Origin: Anaerolineae bacterium
GTDB lineage: Bacteria; Chloroflexota; Anaerolineae; Promineifilales; Promineifilaceae
Assembly (NCBI GenBank): GCA_023382655.1
Contig: JAHDWK010000004.1
Span: 212,538-276,537 of the forward strand
Length of the DNA stretch: 64,000 nucleotides
Direction: 5' to 3'
Shown one piece after another: positions 32,401 through 40,930 of this stretch. Within the stretch, counting starts at the first letter, position 1. Each line of letters begins with the position of its first letter. The notes under the pieces were generated by a model. The model had not been told where the DNA came from and did no database searches. It saw nothing but the letters and a program-made list of their open reading frames with translations. A program made the position numbers and the translations under genes.

Positions 32401-35400
32401 ATGACGCCGCTGTTGCAAAATCGTTACCAATTGGTAGAACCCATCGGGCATGGTGGGATGGGGGTGGTTTACCGTGCCCTGGATCGATTGGCCGGGCAGG
32501 AAGTGGCCTTGAAATGGGTGATGGAACGGGAGGGGGTAGCAGAGCAAGGGCATTTCACCCGCCGCCTGGCCCTGGCCCAAGAATTCCAACTACTCGCCGG
32601 GCTGCGCCACCCGCACATCATCAGCGTCCTCGATTACGGTTTTGACGCCGACCAGATGCCCTTTTTCACCATGGATTTGCTGCCTGCCGCCCAAACCATC
32701 GTCGAGGCAGGCCACCATTTAACCCTGTCCGAACAAATCACCCTCATCATCCAGATGTTGCAAGCCCTTACCTACCTGCACCGGCGCGGTGTGCTTCACA
32801 ATGACCTCAAACCGGCCAATGTGTTGGTGGTGGATGGGCAGGTGAAATTGCTTGATTTTGGCCTGTCGGCGGCTGCCGGGCAAAGTTCGGGCGGGGCCGG
32901 CACCTGGGCTTACATGGCCCCGGAAGTGATGCGCGGTGGTTCAACCGGGCACAACCTCTACAGCCCTGCCAGCGATCTGTTTGCTGTGGGGGTGATGGCC
33001 TATGAAATGGTGGTGGGCCAACGGCCGTTCCCCACCATTGCCGCCGTCCTCACCCGCGAAACAGACCTGGCTCCCTTGCCGGACAATGATCAACTGCGGG
33101 CTGTTTTTTCCCAACTGCTGGCGCCTGACCCGGCGCGCCGTTTTGCCAGCGCCCCCGATGTCATCTATGCCTTGTGCCAGGCCACCGGGCGTACCCTACC
33201 GCCGGAAAGCCAGGCGATCCGCGAAAGTTTCTTGCAGGCCGCCCAATTCACCGGCCGCCACGCCGAAATGCAGCAACTAAACAGTTTGCTGGCCGCTGCC
33301 ATTGCCGGGCATGGCGCAGCCTGGCTCATTGGCGGGGAGAGCGGTGTGGGCAAGTCTCGCCTGTTGCATGAACTGGTGGGGGCGGCTTTGGTGCAGGGCA
33401 TGTTGGTGCTGCGCGGCCAGAGTTTACGCGAAGGCGGCGCGCCCTATACGCTCTGGCACACGGCCGTGCGCCGCCTCCTGTTGGCCGCCCCACTGGATGA
33501 CCTGGAAGCCGGGCTGCTGGCTGCCGTAGTCCCTGGTCTGGAACGGCTGCTCGACCGGCCCATTCCGGCTGTGGCCCTTGATCCCCCAACCTTCCAAAAG
33601 CAGTTGCCCATCACCGTTACTGCCCTCTTTCGTCGCCAGCGCCAGCCGGTGCTGCTGCTGTTAGAGGATTTGCAGTGGGCGCGGCCAGAAAGTCTGGCGC
33701 TGCTGGCAGAGCTGGCGGCGGTCGCTACGCAGTTGCCACTTCTCATTCTGGGCGCATATCGCGATGATGAAGTGCCAGACCTGCCTGCTCGTCTGGGTGA
33801 TCTGCCGGTTCTTAAAATTGGCCGGTTACAGGAGGCGGAGATCGGCCAATTGTGTCTGGCGATGTTGGGCGAGGCCGGTTACAGTCCGACGCTACTGGCC
33901 TATCTGCAAAAAGAGAGCGAGGGTAACGCTTTTTTCCTGGTGGAACTGGTGCGGACGCTGGCCGAGGCAGCCGGGCAGCTTGATCAGGTTAGTCAGGTGG
34001 TGTTGACGCCCGGTTTGCTGACCGGGGGGGCGCGCCAGATTGTGCAGCAGCGGTTGAGCCACCTGACCGGACCGGATCGGGCGCTGCTGCGGCAGGCGGC
34101 GGTGCTGGGGCGGGAAATTGACGTGCCTTTATTGCGGACGCTTTTCCCGTCGGCCGATGTGTTGGGCTGGCTGAACCGGTGCGCGGAAACGGGCGTCCTC
34201 GATGTGCAGGAGGATCGCTGGCGTTTTGCCCATGATAAGCTGCGCGATGGCCTGCTGGCCAACCTGGCGGAAACGGAGCGACGCCGGCTGCACCGGCAGG
34301 CCGCTCAGGCGATGGCCGCCATGTACACGGCGGATCGCCATCGCGCGGCTGCCCTGGCTTACCATTGGTGCATGGCCGACGAACCGGAGCGGGAACGGCC
34401 GTATGCCATTCTGGCCGGTGAACAAGCCCTGGAAAGCAGCGCCTTTCAAGAGGCGGTAAACCATTTCCAGCGTGTTTTGCAGATTGGCCCTTCGCTGCCC
34501 GAAAGAGCGCTTGTGGCGCGCAAAATTGGGCGCAGCCTTTTTGGCCTGGGTGATTATCCTGCCGCCGAAGGCCATTTGCAGCAAAGTCTGGCGCTGTATC
34601 AGCAGTTGGGTGATGGGGCGGGTATGGCGCGCGCGCTGTTCCACCTGAGCAACGTGGCCCATGCCCTGGGCGCCTATGAGCAGGCGAAGGTGTACGGCCG
34701 GCGCAGCCTCACGCTGGCCCGCCAGATCAATGACCGCCCGGACATTGCCCGCGCTCTCAGCAGCCTCGGCGCGGCCGAATATCGCCTGGGTGAAAATGAC
34801 GAAGCGTTGCGCCATCACCGGCAAAGTCTGGAGATGGCTACGCAACTGGATGACCAGTGGCTGATGGCCCGCTGCCTGAACAGTCTGGGCAATGTTTATT
34901 ACCAGTTAGGCGACTATACACAGGCGGCGCCTTGTTACCAGACTGCCCTGGAATTGGGGCAGATGCTCAACAATCGGCGCGGCATCAGCATGGCGCTCAA
35001 CAATTTGGCGCTTATTGCCGAGCGGCGGGGCGATTACCAGACCGCCCGGCAGTATCATCAGGAGAGCCTGCGCCTGAAACGGGAAATTGGCGACCGCGCC
35101 GGGATCAGTATTTCGCTCACTAATTTGGGTGTTATCGCGTTTGCCATTGGTGATTATCACGAGTCGGGACTTTACCTGCGCGAAGGGTTGGACATTTGCC
35201 GCGAAATTGGCGATACCTATGGCGTGGCTTTGTGCTTGAGCAACCTGGGGGATGTGGAGACGGAGTTGGGGCGGTATGCGGTGGCACGGCCATTGTATCG
35301 GGAAGCGCTGCAAATGAGTGTAAGCATCCAGACGATGCCGTTGGTAATGACCGTTTTTATCAGCGCTGTGCCCATGTTCATCCGCCAACAGGAGTATGAG

Positions 35401-35574
35401 GTGGGACTTAAGCTGCTTGGTTTTGCCCAGGCGCAGCCGGCCACCGATGGGTATGACCATGAGCGGATAGAGAAATTTTTGGCGGAAGTGCGTACGGCCG
35501 TTAGTGATGAGGGTGAGATGGCGTTGGGTGACGGCCGTGTGCTCACTTTAGCACAGGCGCAGGCGTTGTTATAA
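32401..35574 (+). CDS. Ser/Thr kinase fused to AAA ATPase and TPR array
   Basis: Large signalling protein of 1057 residues. The kinase (~1-260) has GHGGMGVVY, the LKW lysine, the loop HNDLKPAN (Asn where Arg is usual, Asp kept), DFGL and APE (YMAPEVM). A P-loop ATPase (~280-620) follows with GGESGVGKSRLL and a Walker B region (LLLLEDLQWARPE), like the AAA_16/STAND type. The C-terminal ~450 residues are TPR repeats (several with LGDYTQA or RGDYQTA motifs). The usual reading is a regulator that integrates ligand binding by the TPRs. A near-leaderless start is likely (TATAAT at 32387). No output gene is evident nearby. Confidence 0.9.
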   Translation: MTPLLQNRYQLVEPIGHGGMGVVYRALDRLAGQEVALKWVMEREGVAEQGHFTRRLALAQEFQLLAGLRHPHIISVLDYGFDADQMPFFTMDLLPAAQTIVEAGHHLTLSEQITLIIQMLQALTYLHRRGVLHNDLKPANVLVVDGQVKLLDFGLSAAAGQSSGGAGTWAYMAPEVMRGGSTGHNLYSPASDLFAVGVMAYEMVVGQRPFPTIAAVLTRETDLAPLPDNDQLRAVFSQLLAPDPARRFASAPDVIYALCQATGRTLPPESQAIRESFLQAAQFTGRHAEMQQLNSLLAAAIAGHGAAWLIGGESGVGKSRLLHELVGAALVQGMLVLRGQSLREGGAPYTLWHTAVRRLLLAAPLDDLEAGLLAAVVPGLERLLDRPIPAVALDPPTFQKQLPITVTALFRRQRQPVLLLLEDLQWARPESLALLAELAAVATQLPLLILGAYRDDEVPDLPARLGDLPVLKIGRLQEAEIGQLCLAMLGEAGYSPTLLAYLQKESEGNAFFLVELVRTLAEAAGQLDQVSQVVLTPGLLTGGARQIVQQRLSHLTGPDRALLRQAAVLGREIDVPLLRTLFPSADVLGWLNRCAETGVLDVQEDRWRFAHDKLRDGLLANLAETERRRLHRQAAQAMAAMYTADRHRAAALAYHWCMADEPERERPYAILAGEQALESSAFQEAVNHFQRVLQIGPSLPERALVARKIGRSLFGLGDYPAAEGHLQQSLALYQQLGDGAGMARALFHLSNVAHALGAYEQAKVYGRRSLTLARQINDRPDIARALSSLGAAEYRLGENDEALRHHRQSLEMATQLDDQWLMARCLNSLGNVYYQLGDYTQAAPCYQTALELGQMLNNRRGISMALNNLALIAERRGDYQTARQYHQESLRLKREIGDRAGISISLTNLGVIAFAIGDYHESGLYLREGLDICREIGDTYGVALCLSNLGDVETELGRYAVARPLYREALQMSVSIQTMPLVMTVFISAVPMFIRQQEYEVGLKLLGFAQAQPATDGYDHERIEKFLAEVRTAVSDEGEMALGDGRVLTLAQAQALL

Positions 35575-35582
35575 AACGGTAT

Positions 35583-35615
35583 AGACCTGACAGGTTTCCG
35601 AAACCTGTCAGGTCT
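35583..35615. repeat. AGACCTGACAGGTT hairpin, copy 1
   Basis: AGACCTGACAGGTTT and its complement are separated by CCG; each arm contains ACCTGACAGGT, itself nearly palindromic. The same unit recurs at 40776-40832 and 54813-54847. It lies between the kinase gene and the GH13 gene and could act as a terminator, but no T tract follows. Confidence 0.85.
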
Positions 35616-35636
35616 GAAGATTTGTTGGAGGAAACC

Positions 35637-37115
35637 ATGATTCAAACCCCAGAATGGGTAAAAGATGCTGTTTTTTACCAGATATTTCCTGACCGTTTTG
35701 CCAAGAGCGAACGTGTGCCCAAGGGCCGCCTGGTTCCCTGGACAGCGCCGCCGCCGGACAAGGGCTACCAGGGCGGCGATCTGTTAGGCATTGTGGAGCG
35801 GCTGGATTATTTGCAGGATTTGGGTATCACCGCCATTTACCTGAACCCCATTTTTCAATCGGCCTGCAACCACCGTTATCACACGCATGATTATTACCAG
35901 GTAGACCCCATGCTGGGCGGCGACGCGGCGCTGCGCGAACTGGTAGGGGCGGCGCATAAACGGAACATCCGCATTGTGCTGGATGGTGTTTTTAACCATG
36001 CCAGCCGTGGCTTTTTCCAGTTCAACGATATTTTAGAACAGGGCAAAGCGTCGGCTTATATTGACTGGTTTACGATTACGGGTTGGCCGCTGCACCCGTA
36101 TGATATGAAGAAACCGCCGAATTATCTGGCCTGGGTGGGGCTGCGCGACCTGCCCAAAATTAACACGGATAATGCGCAGGCGCGCGAATTTTTGATGCAG
36201 GTAGCGGAGTATTGGGTACGTGAGTTTGAAATTGACGGCTGGCGGCTGGATGTGGCTGCGGAAATCACCACGCCCGGCTTTTGGGAGGAGTTCCGGCAGC
36301 GGGTAAAGGCGATTAACCCGGAAACGTACATTGTGGCCGAAATCTGGCATGAGGCTAAACGCTGGTTACAAGGGGACATGTTTGACGCCACTATGAATTA
36401 TGAATTTACGGGGCCGGTAATTGCCTTCTGCGGCGGCGACCGGGTAAGTGAGGTACTGGTGAAGGGGCGCGATTATAAGCCCCATCCGGCGATTGATGCG
36501 GTCGGCTACGGCCGGGCCATCCACCGTTTGTTTGGTCTGTATGATTGGAATGTGACCCAGGTGCAGCTTAACTCCCTGGACAGCCATGACACAGCCCGTC
36601 TGCTTTCTATTGCGCGTAGTGATGAAGGTACAGTAAAACTAGCAACTCTACTCCAAATGACTTACCCCGGTGCGCCCTGTGTCTATTATGGCGACGAGAT
36701 CGCCATCCGCGGCTCCACCAACACCGAAGAACCCTTCCATGACCGGGAGGCGCGCTGGACGTTCCCCTGGCAGGATGAGAGCCAGTGGGATAAGGAGATG
36801 CTGGCCTATTTTCAAGAGGTCATTGCCCTGCGCCACGCCCAACCGGCGCTGCGGCGGGGTAGTTATCATGAGCTATATGCCCAAGGTGAGGTTTATGCTT
36901 TTGCCCGGCAGTTGGCGGATGAGGTGGTGGTCACGGCCGTGAACGTGGCTACCCAACCACACCCCGTTACCATATCAGTTAAAGGGATGCTGGCTGAGGG
37001 GGAGAGGCTACGGCCGTTATTTGGCAAGTTACTTGGCAGTGCTCACGGCGTGGTAGTGCGCGACGGCCTTATCCAGATAACGTTGCCTCCCCGTTCAGGC
37101 GTTGTGTTGAGGTAA
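35637..37115 (+). CDS. GH13 family alpha-glucanase (cyclomaltodextrinase/neopullulanase-like)
   Basis: Alpha-amylase superfamily glycoside hydrolase, 492 residues, predicted cytoplasmic because no signal peptide is present. It begins VFYQIFPDRFAKS, as in GH13 subfamily 20-type enzymes. The barrel motifs are in order: the region with NHRYHTHDY, DGVFNH, then DGWRLDVAAE with the nucleophile Asp, the acid Glu in VAEIWHEA, and LDSHDTAR near residue 320. It lacks the extra N-domain of neopullulanases, so it may act on maltodextrins. The ATG at 35637 follows TTGGAGGAAACC, a strong ribosome binding site. No sugar transporter is close by. Confidence 0.92.
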   Translation: MIQTPEWVKDAVFYQIFPDRFAKSERVPKGRLVPWTAPPPDKGYQGGDLLGIVERLDYLQDLGITAIYLNPIFQSACNHRYHTHDYYQVDPMLGGDAALRELVGAAHKRNIRIVLDGVFNHASRGFFQFNDILEQGKASAYIDWFTITGWPLHPYDMKKPPNYLAWVGLRDLPKINTDNAQAREFLMQVAEYWVREFEIDGWRLDVAAEITTPGFWEEFRQRVKAINPETYIVAEIWHEAKRWLQGDMFDATMNYEFTGPVIAFCGGDRVSEVLVKGRDYKPHPAIDAVGYGRAIHRLFGLYDWNVTQVQLNSLDSHDTARLLSIARSDEGTVKLATLLQMTYPGAPCVYYGDEIAIRGSTNTEEPFHDREARWTFPWQDESQWDKEMLAYFQEVIALRHAQPALRRGSYHELYAQGEVYAFARQLADEVVVTAVNVATQPHPVTISVKGMLAEGERLRPLFGKLLGSAHGVVVRDGLIQITLPPRSGVVLR

Positions 37116-37142
37116 TTGGGCAGTAATTGCCCAATTACCAAT

Positions 37143-37628
37143 TTACCCCACGTCCACTGCTACCCGGCCACGTGCTTTATCCGGCTGGCGCATTTCTATG
37201 AGCGAGACGCCGACACCGTAGGTGATGAATTCGCCTGCGGGTTTTACCTGGATGACGGCCGTGTTTGCCATCACATCTCTATCCTGTTCCAGCCCGCGAA
37301 AGAGGGGTTGGAATGCAGTCGCCGGTAAATCGGCCGGGGTGAGAACAGTTGCTTCCCCGGAAAAGGTGATGGTCGCCGCCGGAATTTTGACCCAGGGCAT
37401 GATGGGGATGCGCTTATGAATGGGCACGGTCAACGATACATGTGGGTTTTGGCTGATGTGGCGTACTTTCCAGGCTGATTTTTGCGAGCTGATGAGCAGG
37501 GTACGGCCGTGCACCACATACACCACCCCCACTGTGCGCGCCTCTCCCTTTGCTGTCACTATGCCCAATACGGCAAAAAGCTGCTTCTCTATTTCCTGCC
37601 AAACATCTTGTGAATTAAGATTGATCAT
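37143..37628 (-). CDS. Pyridoxamine 5'-phosphate oxidase-like FMN-binding protein
   Basis: A 161-residue protein with the split-barrel fold of the PNPOx family: GIVTAKGEARTVGVVYVVHGRTLLIS, KVRHISQNPHVSLTV, then ITFSGEATVL. Members use FMN or F420 or bind haem; the choice is not visible here. It follows the DUF4188 gene with an ATGA overlap (start and stop share bases at 37625-37628), so the two are translationally coupled. The operon is likely controlled by the upstream TetR repressor (operators at 38150-38164 and 38806-38820). Confidence 0.85.
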   Translation of the reverse strand: MINLNSQDVWQEIEKQLFAVLGIVTAKGEARTVGVVYVVHGRTLLISSQKSAWKVRHISQNPHVSLTVPIHKRIPIMPWVKIPAATITFSGEATVLTPADLPATAFQPLFRGLEQDRDVMANTAVIQVKPAGEFITYGVGVSLIEMRQPDKARGRVAVDVG

Positions 37629-38122
37629 ATCGTTACCTCTGTTGTAGCTACCGCTGTTTGCAGCCGTTTGCGAGCGGTGTGATAGCCGCCGACCACCGGC
37701 ATGTGTTCCACCACCGCGCCCAGACCAAAGCGGGGCATATTACCATACACACATTCATACTTCTCTGGCTCCACCAGGTAGGTTTCATGCCAGATGCCCA
37801 CACTGCCATCAGCGCCCACCGCCTGGTTAAACTGTTTCCAGGCGGCCAGATGGGGGTCTGAGGGATTACGGGCAAACGTCTCCAGGTCATCAAATGAACG
37901 CCAATAAGAGACCAGCAGGGGCATCCGCCAGGCGACAAAATTGTGCCCACCCAGAAATCCTTTTTCCGGGTGTTTGTATAGTGTCGTCAACATTTGGGGC
38001 ATGGCGCGGGCTACCGGCAGCCATTGGCGCACGGCCGTCAGCCGGTTGATGCGCATTCCAATCAAGAAAACGACAAACGGATCGTTGGTTACGGCCGTGT
38101 ACCGGCCAGCAAATATCTGCAT
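37625..38122 (-). CDS. DUF4188 domain protein
   Basis: A 165-residue protein with the DUF4188 pattern: an N-terminal AGRYTAV segment, FVVFLIGMRINRL, PLLVSYWRSFDDLETFAR and GIWHETYLVEPEKYECVYGNMP. It resembles the dimeric alpha-beta barrel fold of antibiotic-biosynthesis monooxygenases, so a small oxygenase or stress-related role is possible. The ATG at 38122 follows GGAGG, so I prefer it to an earlier in-frame start. It is overlapped by the PNPOx-like gene. A TetR-type operator (38150-38164) lies about 28 bases upstream. Confidence 0.85.
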   Translation of the reverse strand: MQIFAGRYTAVTNDPFVVFLIGMRINRLTAVRQWLPVARAMPQMLTTLYKHPEKGFLGGHNFVAWRMPLLVSYWRSFDDLETFARNPSDPHLAAWKQFNQAVGADGSVGIWHETYLVEPEKYECVYGNMPRFGLGAVVEHMPVVGGYHTARKRLQTAVATTEVTI

Positions 38123-38149
38123 CACAAACCTCCAAACTATAATCAATTT

Positions 38150-38164
38150 CCGAACATCGTTCAG
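38150..38164. promoter_or_regulatory. Operator candidate for the neighbouring TetR, upstream of DUF4188
   Basis: CCGAACATCGTTCAG differs at two of fifteen positions from the palindrome CCGAACATTGTTCGG (38806-38820), which lies upstream of the tetR gene itself. The pair suggests one regulator controlling both transcripts. Confidence 0.7.
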
Positions 38165-38179
38165 TCATTGCTAAAAAAA

Positions 38180-38785
38180 TTATACCTGTGCCAAACCATG
38201 CACCAGTGACCGCAGCGCCTCCGGATCGGCCGTGTCATAGTCAATGGGGTGGTGCGTCAGGTACGTTAGCCGCAGCATAGCAATGCCATGTACCATAGCC
38301 CAGGCGGTATATGCCATTTCCAACGTAGCGTAGCCGGGGCGTGGTTGGAAAACGCCTTCAGTTAGCCCGCGTTCAATGGCCGCCAGCAAAATGGTGAAAG
38401 ATGAACCACTCTCCTGCACCTGTTCCGGTGTGCCCACAAAAGCGGGATTGGTAAACATGAGCCGGTAATAATCAGGGTTGTGCAGGGCAAACTGGATGTA
38501 GGCAAGGCCAATGGCGATGAGGTAATCGTGGGCCGGCAGGGTGGGGTCAACGGCCGTCATCGCCTGTGTCAGGCGTTCATGCCCTTGCCAGCACACGGCC
38601 GTGATGATCTCTTCCTTACTGCCAAAGTATTCATACAAGCCTGCCGGGCTGTAATCAATGCGGTCAGCGATGGCGCGGATGGACAAAGCATCCGCCCCTT
38701 GCTCATTGATAATGTGCCGGGCCGCCTCTAGAATCGCTTCTTTGATGCGCAGGTGTCGTCTTTCGCGTGGCGTCAATTCATCCAT
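38180..38785 (-). CDS. TetR family transcriptional regulator
   Basis: A 201-residue repressor. The N-terminal helix-turn-helix (~residues 25-60) reads DALSIRAIADRIDYSPAGLYEYFGSKEEI, a classic TetR DNA-binding domain. The rest is the ligand-binding TetR C-domain with WAMVHGIAMLRL. The ATG at 38785 has GAGG upstream; an in-frame TTG at 38791 is an alternative. It lies upstream of DUF4188 and the PNPOx-like gene on the same strand. A perfect 15-base palindrome just before the gene (38806-38820) is a probable autoregulatory operator. The inducer is unknown. Confidence 0.92.
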   Translation of the reverse strand: MDELTPRERRHLRIKEAILEAARHIINEQGADALSIRAIADRIDYSPAGLYEYFGSKEEIITAVCWQGHERLTQAMTAVDPTLPAHDYLIAIGLAYIQFALHNPDYYRLMFTNPAFVGTPEQVQESGSSFTILLAAIERGLTEGVFQPRPGYATLEMAYTAWAMVHGIAMLRLTYLTHHPIDYDTADPEALRSLVHGLAQV

Positions 38786-38805
38786 TGCCAAACCTCGATA
38801 GTTTA

Positions 38806-38820
38806 CCGAACATTGTTCGG
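38806..38820. promoter_or_regulatory. TetR autoregulatory operator candidate
   Basis: CCGAACATTGTTCGG is a perfect palindrome with seven-base arms, located 20 bases before the tetR start codon. A 13/15 match lies at 38150-38164 upstream of the next genes in the same direction. Confidence 0.75.
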
Positions 38821-38866
38821 ATTATGGCGTACATTTTGGGATTTGTCAAGAGGCAACAATTTTGAT

Positions 38867-40669
38867 TTATACAGGCCAGAGAAATTGTGCCAGGAATATC
38901 GTCACCAGGGCAATGAGCAGTGTTAATGGTGTGCCCACCTTCAGAAAGTCAGAGAATTGGTAACCACCCGGCCCGTATACCAATAGATTGCCATGATGAC
39001 CAATGGGCGTCAGGAAGGAAGCCACAGCGGCTACGGCGACTACAACTACATATGGTTGCGGTCGTTGGCCCAAAGCTAAGGCCAGGGCTATGGCCACCGG
39101 CCCCAATAGTACCACTGTTCCCGCATCAGACATCATTTGGGTAACGATAGCAGCAGCGGCAAAAAGCAAAAACAAGATAAGGGTGGGGGGCCAATGAGCC
39201 ACAAAAGTATACAGTGCATTGGCGAGGAAGTCGGCCGTGCCTGTATTTTGCATGGCTAACCCCAGGGGCACAACACCGGCAATGAACACGTAGATGCGTG
39301 TATCTATGGCACGATAGGCTTGTTGGGGGGACAGGCAGCCGGTGAGCACGGCCGTTGCCGCCCCTGCCAACAGAGCAATGACCACCGGTATCACACCAAA
39401 AGCTGCCAAAAGAATGCTACCCACCAATATGAGCGCCGCCAATGATGCTTTGTGGCGCATAAATGGTTCCCCGCGAAAAGGAACCAGCATCAAAAACGAT
39501 TTCATCCGTTCCAAACGGGTAATAGCCATTTCATCGCCGAACAGCAGCAGCACATCCCCCTCGTGTAAGCGTACACGGGAAAGCTCGGCGCGCAACCAGG
39601 CGCTGCGCCGCCAGATTCCCGCCACAATCACCCCATAGGATTGTCGGAAATCAATCTGACCAATTGTGCGTCCGACAAATTCAGAACCGGGCGCAACCAC
39701 AGCCTGAACTAACTGCTGGGCTCCATTTTTGGCGACGGCGGTCCCATCTTCGTTTTTGTATTTGACAACAGGGTGCAGGGCAATACCTGGCTCTTGTTGA
39801 ATAGTAGCCAGTTCATCAGGCGTGGTGCGCACGAGTAATACATCGCCAGCCTGTAGCCGCTGGCGCTGGTACGGCCGTGGCTGGGCACGGCCGTTACGCA
39901 GCCAGCCGGTCAATTGAAACCGATTGCTGATCTTTTTTTCCAGTTCGGCCACAGTCTGGTCTATAAAAGCCGACTTTTCGGGGATGACCAGCTCGGTGTA
40001 ATACCCATTCAATTGAAAACGCTCTTCCGCGCCATTTTGACCACCCGGGCGCGCCGGCAGCAAAAATCGTCCGGCAACCAGGATGAAGGCGGTGCCGATG
40101 ACGGTAATGGCAATGCCAATGGGGGCAATCGAGAAAATGCCCAAACCTGGTTCTCCCGCTTGCCGCAAGATGCGGTCAGCAATGAGAAAAGCGGGAGCGC
40201 CCAAAATGGTGATGGTTGTGCCCAGAGAAGCGGCCAAGGACATAGGCATGAGCAATTGAGAGGCGGGGATCTTATGGTCTCGGCTTAATTTCAAGGTAAC
40301 GGGCAGCATCACGGCCGTAATGGTCAGGTGATGAGTAAAGGCGGACAAGGCGGCTACGGCCGTCATAATCACCGCAATCATGCGCTGATAATGCCGCCCC
40401 GCCAGACGGCCAATCCACAACCCCAACCTATCGGAAAGGCCGGTTGTGTACATGGCGCCGCTCAGCACAAAAATGGCGGCAGCCACAATCGCCGGTTCGC
40501 TGCCAAAACCGGATAGGGCCTCTTCAGGCGAAAGAATACCGGTAATGGCGAGACAGATAATGATGAGTACGGCCGTCAAATCAATACGGATTCGCTCCGT
40601 CAGAAGCAATATAGACGCGCCAACTAAAATGACCAGCAAGGTCACCTGGGTAACAGTGAATCCGAACAT
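38867..40669 (-). CDS. SLC13/DASS-type permease with two TrkA-C domains
   Basis: A 600-residue anion/sodium-type transporter. The N-terminal half has about six helices (LTAVLIIICLAITGILSPEEALSGFG), followed by two regulatory TrkA-C (RCK-C) domains near residues 220-300 and 310-390 (VPEKSAFIDQTVAELEKK and APGSEFVGRTIGQIDF). The C-terminal half has more helices, ending in LTPIGHHGNLLVYGPGGYQFSDF. This is the SLC13-like layout with inserted TrkA-C, typical of sulfate or dicarboxylate permeases; the substrate is unknown. Upstream (40696-40887) lie a hairpin, the AGACCTGACAGGTT repeat and a tandem repeat. Confidence 0.9.
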   Translation of the reverse strand: MFGFTVTQVTLLVILVGASILLLTERIRIDLTAVLIIICLAITGILSPEEALSGFGSEPAIVAAAIFVLSGAMYTTGLSDRLGLWIGRLAGRHYQRMIAVIMTAVAALSAFTHHLTITAVMLPVTLKLSRDHKIPASQLLMPMSLAASLGTTITILGAPAFLIADRILRQAGEPGLGIFSIAPIGIAITVIGTAFILVAGRFLLPARPGGQNGAEERFQLNGYYTELVIPEKSAFIDQTVAELEKKISNRFQLTGWLRNGRAQPRPYQRQRLQAGDVLLVRTTPDELATIQQEPGIALHPVVKYKNEDGTAVAKNGAQQLVQAVVAPGSEFVGRTIGQIDFRQSYGVIVAGIWRRSAWLRAELSRVRLHEGDVLLLFGDEMAITRLERMKSFLMLVPFRGEPFMRHKASLAALILVGSILLAAFGVIPVVIALLAGAATAVLTGCLSPQQAYRAIDTRIYVFIAGVVPLGLAMQNTGTADFLANALYTFVAHWPPTLILFLLFAAAAIVTQMMSDAGTVVLLGPVAIALALALGQRPQPYVVVVAVAAVASFLTPIGHHGNLLVYGPGGYQFSDFLKVGTPLTLLIALVTIFLAQFLWPV

Positions 40670-40695
40670 GGCTCAGCTCTGCTCCTTTATAGAAA

Positions 40696-40744
40696 AGAGG
40701 AACTGAAAGAACCAGCAAACCATCCTGATTCCTTCAGTTCCTCT
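40696..40744. repeat. Inverted repeat in the leader of the SLC13 gene
   Basis: AGAGGAACTGAA (40696-40707) pairs with TTCAGTTCCTCT (40733-40744). It lies before the minus-strand SLC13 start codon, so it may be a leader hairpin or the end of an upstream terminator. Confidence 0.6.
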
Positions 40745-40775
40745 AACTCTCAAAGTAAGCGTTCAGTCCCTCTGG

Positions 40776-40832
40776 AGACCTGACAGGTTTTTGGCCTGCA
40801 CAATTTGAACTGGTAAAAAACCTGTCAGGTCT
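40776..40832. repeat. AGACCTGACAGGTT hairpin, copy 2
   Basis: AGACCTGACAGGTTTTT and its complement AAAAACCTGTCAGGTCT flank a 23-base loop. The arms match the copies at 35583 and 54813. Confidence 0.85.
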
Positions 40833-40853
40833 GAACGGTTACCTCTCAAACTC

Positions 40854-40887
40854 CACTCTCCTCAGGTGAGCACTCTCCTCAGGTGAG
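40854..40887. repeat. Tandem 17-base repeat upstream of SLC13
   Basis: CACTCTCCTCAGGTGAG occurs twice in a row. CTCAGGTGAG is a near palindrome, so two adjacent regulator sites are possible. It sits in the gap upstream of the SLC13 gene and downstream of the fasciclin gene. Confidence 0.6.
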
Positions 40888-40930
40888 TCCACCTGCTTCA
40901 TTTTGTTACTCACAAACGGAGAGGGTGGTG

